Of a stretch of 64,000 nt of DNA, positions 56,660 to 64,000 are shown piece after piece. The stretch spans positions 601,409-665,408 of the forward strand of contig JAVGWO010000026.1 in the NCBI GenBank assembly GCA_034509495.1. The letters run 5' to 3'. This DNA is from Acestrorhynchus altus (taxonomy: Eukaryota; Chordata; Actinopteri; Characiformes; Acestrorhynchidae). How positions within the stretch are numbered: position 1 is the first letter of the stretch; each line of letters opens with the position of its first letter. Under the pieces are notes generated by a model. The model was given only the letters and a program-made list of their open reading frames with translations. It did not search any database and had not been told where the DNA came from. A program made the translations under genes and the position numbers.

Positions 56660-58264
56660 TGTGTCCAGATGTGTTACAATTGTGGGGTTGTCCTTTATCC
56701 CCAGTGCACACTGATGTATGTTTGTTGCTTATAATTGCATTGCAAGGTATAATAGTTTATGACTGTGAATGAATTTATGGAAAAATCATTCCTGACCAGG
56801 CACACAGCTACTTCCAGAAGAAGTCCATAAATTTTCCAACTATCATAATTACCCATGTGGTTAAAGCCAGTCGTTCAGCAGAAGGAGTGCACGTACTGTT
56901 ACCAACCTTCTTTAAACCCCTTCATGCTACTTTTGTGTACTCTCACACACACCCAGACACACATATGGCCTCATGCCCTTGTGATGGGTTAGTGATAAAT
57001 TGTGGGTTTCTATGAATAGCAGGTCGACAGTTGAACCACAAACCCAAGCATCCAGCAGCAGAATTTTAGAGCCCCCCTGTGAAACCCCCAAGACAAACAC
57101 TTTTGCTTTTTTCTTCAACATATTTTCCAAAGTACAGATGTTGTATGAATGTCATGTTTGCCTCTGTTTAGATGAATGTTGCAACAACAGGACTATGTGA
57201 TCTTATATACAGAACATATGGTTTTATGTAGGGCTTGTATGTTGGGCAACATTTTAGTAACTCTCATAACTATATTACACTTTAGATTTACAGTAATAGT
57301 GCCTATAGTAATATATATAATATATATAATATAATAGTGTATATAGTAATCTATGGTAATCAGCAGGAATGAATTGACTGGTAATATATTCAACATAATC
57401 CACAATGTGTGTGCACACATGGTGCTGTACTTGTCTATTACAGCTAGCACAATCATACATAATATTTTATTTGCCTTTACTGATGTGTTTATTTGTGCTG
57501 TGTGCTCTTCAGTACAGACTAACCTCTGGCTGTCCCCTCATTGAGTGCTACAGGTGGAAAATGCTGTCATCCTGGACCTTCACTGGTCCCATCTCTCTCT
57601 CCCTGAGCACCCTCGTCCAAACCAATAGATCATTGTGCCTCATGGCGCCTTCTCACAGAGAGCTGCTTTATATCAGACTTCTCCAGCTTTTCTGCCTGCA
57701 TCTGTCACGTTGGGGTGTTGATAGTTATTCCCTTCTTTTGCATAAGCAATAGAGCAGCACTGTGGACTAAGTGTGCTAGGACTTGGAGTAGATTAAATTA
57801 CACCTTTAAAGTGATCATGGAAAACTATATTCTCCTGTCTTTAAGTAAAAAGACCAAAAGGCATTCTGTTGGCAAACGCTGTTCATAATATATCATTCAC
57901 TCCTCAGTGCATATAGTCCATAGATGGAAAATCTGCCATTGGCAAGGAAGATGCTGAACCCGGAAGCATCTTGGAATGGAAATATACTTGTTTTCTGAGC
58001 ATGTACCATGTCTGGTGGCTAGATAAAAGGCTTCTAGAATCAAAGGAAAGCTGGCGAGGATGAACAAAGCTATAAACAATTCCACATAACCACAATATGT
58101 CTGTTAATGGCACCCACTGTCACATTCCTCACGTAGGAGTAAACAGCTCAATAAAACAGACATACACACTGTGTTATGGTGACTTCAGGGGTTCCCGGGT
58201 CTGTACTGAAACAATATCATCATGGTCAAACATTTCCCTACATTGTAAGCCCAGGGGAGTTAAA
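56659..58264. other. Intergenic, no recognised gene
   Basis: AT-rich, with an imperfect (ATAT/ATAA) run near 57310-57345. Frames of 60-115 codons at 57353-57752 have no domains. Confidence 0.5.
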
Positions 58265-58525
58265 AACTTTCCATCCATTTCTGAACCGCTTATTCCTGAA
58301 TAGGGTCACGGGTGAGCCAGCACCCAGCCGGCAACTCTGAGTGCAAGGGCAGGAAACAACCGTAGACAGGGCGCTTGTCCATCGTAGGGTGCGCACACAC
58401 ACATACATCCACTTTAGAGTCACCAATTCACCTACCATGCATGTCTTTGGACTGTGGGGGAAACCGGAGTACCTGGAGGAAACCCATGCAAACACAGGAT
58501 GAACATGCAAACTCCACACAAACAT
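58265..58525 (+). repeat. Dispersed fish repeat, best copy
   Basis: catttctgaaccgcttattc, agggtcacgggtgagcc, agggcgcttgtccatcg, ctaccatgcatgtctttgga, gaaaccggagtacctggagg and gaacatgcaaactccacaca reproduce the full order of a very common teleost repeat. The frames on both strands are artefacts. Confidence 0.8.
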
Positions 58526-58605
58526 CCACTTCCAGTTTAAATGCTGAAGGAGCCTTCCAGTGCATGTTTACTGCATATCATCACTGACCCAGATATTGGA
58601 TTATT

Positions 58606-58648
58606 ATTTTTTTGTTTTGTTTTGTTTTGTTTTGTTATGTTTTGTTTT
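58606..58648. repeat. (TTTTG)n repeat
   Basis: About eight ttttg units with one A variant. Confidence 0.9.
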
Positions 58649-58714
58649 CATTTCTTTTGTTCTGGACTATAATACTAAGTGTCCTGAAAAACGTTTTATT
58701 ATATATTTTTTGTT

Positions 58715-59440
58715 GTCAATCTAATCAAATAATAAACACTCTGGATGATCCATTTCCAGCAGGACTTCTGAGATATAAAGTGTTTTTTTATTTGTCAAGA
58801 AATTCACCAAAACATTACTTTTTAATCATATCATGATCAAATTCATACAATACAAATTCATATTTAAATTCCGTTCATTTGTATATGTTAAATGAAGACA
58901 AATTTGAGTAGCCTAGGATTTCCTGACAATAACAGTATCTTTTATGTGAGACTATCAAGGCTGGACTGTCCATTAAAACTCCAGTCCACCAACCAGAAAT
59001 ATCCATCCAATAGAATCCTGAGGGCAGTGTCCTGTGAGAGTTGATGAAGAACTAGAGGATGACCAACACAAACACAAACTGTGCAGCAGCAGATGAGTTC
59101 CCATCTCTGACTTTACATCTACAAGGTTGACCAACAAGGTAGGCGTGTTTGATAGAGTGGTTTTCTAGAGATAGAGAGTTTCTGATGTACTTGTACTGGC
59201 ACAACACGCACTAACATACCACCACCCTGTCAGTCTCATTGCAATGCTAAGAATGATCCACCAACCAAATAATATCTGCTCTGTAGTGGTCATGTAGGGT
59301 CCTGACTTTTACAGAATAGGGTGACAGGAGGCTAAAAAAGTATTCAGAGAAACAGATGTACTGCAGTCTTGCAATTCTAGAACTAAAAGGTGCTTCTTCA
59401 TGGTTAGAGGAGCTAATATCATGACTAAATAAATAATAAA
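58715..59440. repeat. Dispersed repeat (fish DNA-transposon-like), copy 2, longer
   Basis: Its first 250 bases align with 12990-13220. It continues through accaaccagaaatatccatc, gaagaactagaggatgacca, ctttacatctacaaggttga, aatgatccaccaaccaaata and aaggtgcttcttcatggtta, the order I know from an abundant otophysan repeat. No coding capacity is retained. Confidence 0.6.
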
Positions 59441-59589
59441 TGTCTCAAAATGATTGTGTAATGTAATAACTAATGTGAATTGGATGGAGCATTCTTTTAC
59501 ATTCCTGCATTTTTGGGGGTTAGATCTTTCAGCATCATTATTCATTTGAGCTAAATTTAGGTTTGAAAGTTGTTCAAGGTGTAAATGAT

Positions 59590-59995
59590 TGTTACTGCTG
59601 CACTACTCAACTTGCAGTAGCCAGCCAAGGCCATCTGTAGGTTAAAAAAACTCTGTCTGCCAGACAGTAAGAGGCCACTGTGTTCTTGTTTGAGCCCCGG
59701 CTTGGATCAGTCAACAGCTGGAACAGAAACATACATCCAATCAATATCTGGACCCTACCACATCAAACTGATCAGAGTCTGGCAAATGCATTTGCCTCAT
59801 TGTATTTTTCACTCTTTTCAAATCGTAACCCCTAGGTGCTCCCTGGTGATGAGGTGGCTGCCCACAGCTATAGGTCTGTTGTAAGTTTCCTAATCATATG
59901 TGTGTTCACTTTCATGAATGGGCAACATGCAGAGTATGAATCCTGTTGCAATATTGATGCTGTGGCTTTTTTGAAGTGTGTTTAAAATAAAATAA
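59590..59995 (+). repeat. Possible degenerate SINE
   Basis: A box-B-like tgtttgagccccgg near 59688, then gatgaggtggctgcccacag, a tgtgttcact word and an A-rich end aaaataaaataa resemble a tRNA-derived fish SINE. No box A or target duplication was found. Confidence 0.35.
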
Positions 59996-60110
59996 GTATA
60001 TAACCTAATTTAATCTGACATAGTTAACTATCAAGCTTGTTGTGCTACTACCAAGGTAGTGATGTTGGACAAGGAGGGTAGCCAGAGTGATACCACTGAA
60101 GTAGTTGGTC

Positions 60111-60393
60111 TGTCATGTCTGCACTTTGTCAGTCCTGTTCACCTCTGTCTTTCTGTTGTGGTCTAGTTGTCTCTCCCCATGTGCTCGGGTTGTTTTGGTC
60201 CTGTCTTCTCCCTTGCTCCACCCATTCCCATCTGTGTCTGATTTGTAACCCTGCCCCCTCATTATCATGTCCCAGGTGTGATCAATGTCATGTTGTACTT
60301 AAGACCCTTTTGTCTCAGTCTTTGTTACCTACCTTGCATGTTGTTTGTTTGTATTTTGCTACTTGTTACTTTTCCATCTGGCCGCACTTGACA
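60111..60393 (+). mobile_element. Ty3/gypsy long terminal repeat
   Basis: The ends are the perfect inverted words tgtca and tgaca. The body aligns with 51287-51658. The frame of 112 codons across it is an artefact. Confidence 0.75.
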
Positions 60394-60612
60394 GAAGGAG
60401 GGACCTATTCTATGGTCATCCAGTTTAGCTGGGAGCAGACTGGCTCTTCATAGCAGGCTGTTTGGGGACAGGTCGCAGAGGCAGGATGCGGCCAAACCCA
60501 GCGGTCGTAGGAAGCACCATAAGTGGCATGCTCGAGTCGCCCCCTCACCTGAGGACTACCCCTCTAGTGGTGGGGAAAACTTTGGGGTTGGGGGGCTAAG
60601 AGTTGGAATATC
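60394..60612 (+). mobile_element. Gypsy internal remnant with polypurine-tract-like end
   Basis: It starts right after the LTR with gaaggagggacc and ends with tttggggttggggggct, which resembles the polypurine tract that precedes a 3' LTR. Nearly the whole coding interior and the 3' LTR are missing, so this is a deletion product. Confidence 0.5.
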
Positions 60613-60758
60613 ATACTATATAAAACAAAACACCCATGGTAAGAAACATCAGAACCTACTCTTTCTTATATACTGTAATATATACATGCACACAGTTATA
60701 AATTTTATATAGTTTCATATTCACAATGAATTTCACAGATGCTTCACTGCACCACAAT

Positions 60759-60760
<2 letters not shown>

Positions 60761-60793
<33 letters not shown>
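60761..60793. repeat. (TA)n microsatellite
   Basis: About sixteen TA units. Confidence 0.95.
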
Positions 60794-60795
<2 letters not shown>

Positions 60796-61139
60796 CAAAG
60801 AGTATGTTCTGAGGTTTCTTACCATATGTGTTTTGTGCCAGTGTGTCAAGGCATTCCTGACTTATAAAGCTGAGAACACAAAATGTGAGGGCTGAAAAGG
60901 CTAAGGCTTTTTACAATGAGGCCCAACCTGGGGTCAGGGCTTCAGCTGAAAATCACTGTAAAGAATAGTCTATGTAAGTCTATGTAATAGTCTAAGTATG
61001 AAGGGAAGTCTTGAACAATTCCTGTAATTGGCTGTACATGTTTAAATAATAAAAAATACCATTGCTCATTGATTTGACCTACAGTGGTACCAAATATAAA
61101 TATATGCTGAATATAAATCTAATCTGTTATTTTAAATGA

Positions 61140-61161
61140 TTTTTTTTTTTTTTTTTTTTTT
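61140..61161. repeat. T homopolymer
   Basis: 22 consecutive T residues. Confidence 0.9.
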
Positions 61162-61210
61162 GGTGACACTAGACCACCAACTTCCTGTTACTCAGTCATT
61201 ATCACAGAGC

Positions 61211-61265
61211 ATTGCCACATAATGGCATTGCCACCAATAAATATATATTTTATTTATGTGGCAAT
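61211..61265. repeat. Inverted repeat with 12-bp arms
   Basis: attgccacataa at 61211-61222 and its exact reverse complement at 61254-61265, with a 31-base AT-rich spacer. Confidence 0.65.
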
Positions 61266-62374
61266 CTGGATGAATACTGCATGGGTTCAGGAATATGGCA
61301 AGATTTTTTCATCCACTAATGCAATGATTCATTTCCTGTTTAGTGAATAAGCTACAGAGGCGTGATGAGAGACATGAAGTTTACTGTTCTCAAACAAGTC
61401 TTTATGTGGCATACAGAAAAAAAGTGGGCAGATTCATTCCATTCTATTTCACAAGAAATTATCATATCCACATCTGTACAATACTCAGAACAGCTGAGAT
61501 TATATATTACCTCACACACAAAGCTTGAACATTTTTTATTTAAGCAACTGTGAGTCTTTAGTCATATTTTATAGATAGAAGTTGCATTCCAAGTCCCCAA
61601 ACAGCACCCTTATATTCCCTACACTTTGATTGTGGCTTATGAGTGAAGGAAAGTGCAGCTGACTAAATACCTACATTTGAAATATCACAAAAACACCTTA
61701 GAGGTTAGTGCACGTAATTGTCAATGCATCTTTTTTGATTTCTAAAACACTTCGATTTAAATAATATGTAATAATGTAATCCTTATTATTTGACACTCCG
61801 TTCAGAGCTGTAGTATAAAGGTCATGATGATAGTAGAGTCCAACTTCACTGAGTAAGGTTTCCAAACATCCAAAGCATAGACAGTATGGGATTACTTGAA
61901 ATCAGCACGAAACATAAAGGTTGTTTGAATATTGTTTGTATTTTTGATATAAGACCACAGCAACACCAGTGTGATGCAGCACTGGGGAAACCAACAAGTT
62001 CACTAATTCTATAGGTTAACTCTTTTTGCTAAGCTAAAACATGGATGACAGCATTGTTTTTGGACTAAAAGAACAACACGTAAACCAGTCACCTTTCACC
62101 AAAATGCTGTTACTAGTGTAGGTGACCTTTCCTGATTTCAGTCTCTCTGGTTGCAGCAGTGCAGGTTAGCTTTTTTTCCATCACTAAGCTCCAGAGCCAG
62201 AATAAGAACTCGCCACCCTTTCTGGGGTAAAACCCACATTCGATAAAGTTAATAACAGTGAAATACTTAGCAGATAGCCTGAACATAAAGCAAAGGCTGT
62301 GTCCAACATTAAAAGACATGAAAAGTGGCTTTGTAATGAGTTATGGTTTGTTATGTTTTGGCCAGTGCTTAAAG

Positions 62375-63720
62375 TTGTGGTTTGGCCATTGCACCTTCAG
62401 TATTCCAGTGCTTTATAAATGACACTCTTAGAGACATGAAACGAGACATTTTGATTAATTGCCCATCCTTAGACGCTCACATCCTCAAACATCTACTAAA
62501 CAAGGTCTATGTAAAGGCAGAGAAATGCTATTTCATATACAGTCTGTCATTTCTGGGTCATGAGGTAACATCCAACAGCATCACTCTGAGAGACACTAAC
62601 TGGACAGTATCTTCTAAGTGTGTCACGGAATTGCAGAGATTTTGGATTTTGCTCATTTCTATAAACATTTCAAATGCAATTATAGTAGTATTATGACACC
62701 CCTCGCTGCTCTTTTTAAAGGATCTCCTAAGTGCATTAGCTGGTCTACCCAGGCTGAGGCAGGCTTCACAAAACTCAAGGTCTTTACATCCGCCCCTGGC
62801 CTAAAACACCCTGACCCCCCAGAATACTTTCCAATGGAGATGGATGCTTCTGAAACATGGGTAAGGGTACTATTGTTCCAAAGGAGTGGTAATCCACTTA
62901 AATTGCATCCTGTTGCATTTTATCCCCACAAGCTCAGCCCCACAGAAATAAACTCCTCAATAGGGGATCCTCCATAGAGGTGGTTTTACATCCTTTTCTG
63001 GAAAAAATGGAGTATCTACGTTCAGCTAAAAGACTAAACTCACAACAAGCCAGATGGTACCCTTCTCTTGTTTCAACTTTTCCTTCAGCTACTGTCCAGG
63101 CAGCAAAAACAGTAAGGCTGATGCTCTCTCATGTCAACATCAGTCTGAAGAGGGAGAGGAGAAGGTTACTGAACCTGCTGCCATTCTTCCACCATCTGTT
63201 CTGGTTTCCCCCATTAGATGGGAGGTCAATGAGGCTATTGAAGCGGAGTTACAGGATCACCAGCCCCAGAGGGAGCTCCAGCAGAGAAACTGTATGTGCC
63301 AGTTCAATTCAGAGATCAGCTAATCACATGAGCTCAGTCATCATTGTCTTCTGGTCATTCAGGTCAGATTCGAACCCAACAGTTACTCCAATCCTGCTAC
63401 TGATGGGAATACGTGCCATATGTGCACAGAGTAAAACACCCAAGACTTTACCTGCAGGTAAACATATATCACTACCTGTGCCTCGATATCCATGGTCTCA
63501 TATAGCTCTTTCATTGTTGATCTTCCCTCCTCAGACGGCTATGCCACAATATTTACAATAGTTCTCTAGATTTGTTAAGTTTGTTCAATTTAAGTCATTA
63601 CCCACTCCCATGGAAACAGATCTGGCAGTGCATGACCATACAGAAGACTTCCATCTGGAAAGTCTTCTTCAAACATTTAGCAGTTAATGTTAGTCCAAAT
63701 GTATGTGAGAGAACCAAACA
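62375..63720 (+). pseudogene. Ty3/gypsy pol relic (RT, RNase H, integrase)
   Basis: Decayed retrotransposon polyprotein in several frames. The reverse transcriptase starts FGLAIAPSVFQCFINDTL (about 62378), but the YxDD catalytic box that should follow is not present. KAEKCYFIYSLSFLGHEV (about 62515) and the connection MTPLAALFKGSPK (about 62690) follow. RNase H shows FPMEMDASETWVRVLLFQ (about 62830) and, after a frameshift, YCPGSKNSKADALS (about 63090). The integrase shows the end of its zinc-binding region, CAQSKTPKTLPAG (about 63424), then PVPRYPWSHIALSLL and the start of the core domain. Several stops and shifts make it non-functional. It is a retrotransposon, not a host gene. It has the same orientation as the LTR at 60111 and could derive from the same insertion. 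Confidence 0.85.
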
Positions 63721-64000
63721 AGAACATGGCAAATTTCTGAGACTATAAACATTTGTTTGTTTCATTTTTTTTAATTATTATTATTTTTTTGTTTGTTTGT
63801 TTGTTTTTTCTAATAACTTGGTGAATAGTCTATAAAGAATCATGAAACATGAATGGTAAAATATCGGTTTTGGTTCTGCTTTTATGTAATGTCTGAGCCG
63901 TTGGGGACAACTTGGACTATACAGCTGAAGGAATCAGACAAATGTCTCTTTCACAACTCAAAAAAGGTTGTAAAATAACAGAACTTAGTGCAGCTGTGTT
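63721..64000. other. Non-coding end of window
   Basis: A (GTTT)n-like run near 63790 and AT-rich sequence; nothing else seen. Confidence 0.6.

Larger units (their letters stand above)
60613..62374. other. Intergenic, no recognised gene
   Basis: It holds a (TA)n run (60761-60793), a T run (61140-61161) and a hairpin (61211-61265), all listed separately. The frames at 61343-61553 and 62113-62319 have no domain. Confidence 0.5.

Noticed and set aside
62980..63561. 193-codon frame as a novel gene
   Set aside because: It crosses the RNase H and integrase parts of a Ty3/gypsy pol relic, partly in the wrong frame.
1..64000. CRISPR array, operon or bacterial-type signals
   Set aside because: No spaced direct repeats of that kind and no prokaryotic gene organisation; all evidence points to vertebrate nuclear DNA.

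Overview
This looks like a piece of a teleost fish chromosome, and more tentatively of an otophysan (catfish, characin or knifefish type). The reasons are a high AT content with CpG scarcity, long (CA)n tracts, several Tc1-like transposons, L2-type and Rex3/RTE-type LINEs, Ty3/gypsy long terminal repeats, and a tRNA-derived SINE and other dispersed repeats that I associate with that group. All family names come from recognition by eye; no database search was possible.

I find no complete protein-coding gene. Nearly all long open frames are relics of mobile elements, translations of simple repeats, or chance frames. The window reads as intergenic or intronic DNA filled by successive waves of transposons. 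A few short stretches (minus strand near 15.9, 29.1, 31.6, 37.2 and 38.3 kb; plus strand near 4.6, 50.6 and 54.4 kb) have an open frame between plausible splice signals. They are listed as weak exon candidates only.

Layout. 0-6.3 kb: two L2-type LINE fragments on the minus strand, a Tc1-like 5' end, and AT-rich spacer. 6.3-17 kb: mostly unassigned AT-rich DNA with a diverged repeat pair, simple repeats, and a 57-codon frame with a strong Kozak context. 17.3-21.5 kb: long (CA)n tracts, then a stack of Tc1-like fragments, one of them split by a 2.1-kb Rex3-like LINE. 21.5-35 kb: dispersed repeats, a complete tRNA-derived SINE with a perfect 13-bp target duplication, a Tc1-like transposase relic on the minus strand, a scrambled Tc1-like element, a minus-strand SINE, a second transposase relic, and a 350-bp element with terminal inverted repeats. 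35-44 kb: almost no recognisable transposons, with microsatellites and possible conserved non-coding DNA. 44.1-45.7 kb: an internally deleted L2-type LINE on the plus strand. 46-64 kb: dispersed repeats, two gypsy LTRs, a SINE inserted into one copy of a locally duplicated segment whose other copy is empty, and a decayed Ty3/gypsy pol region near the right end.

Nothing here forms a coordinated gene system, and I did not find a new biological system. The most informative structures are historical: nested insertions, target-site duplications, and a filled/empty SINE site pair inside one window.
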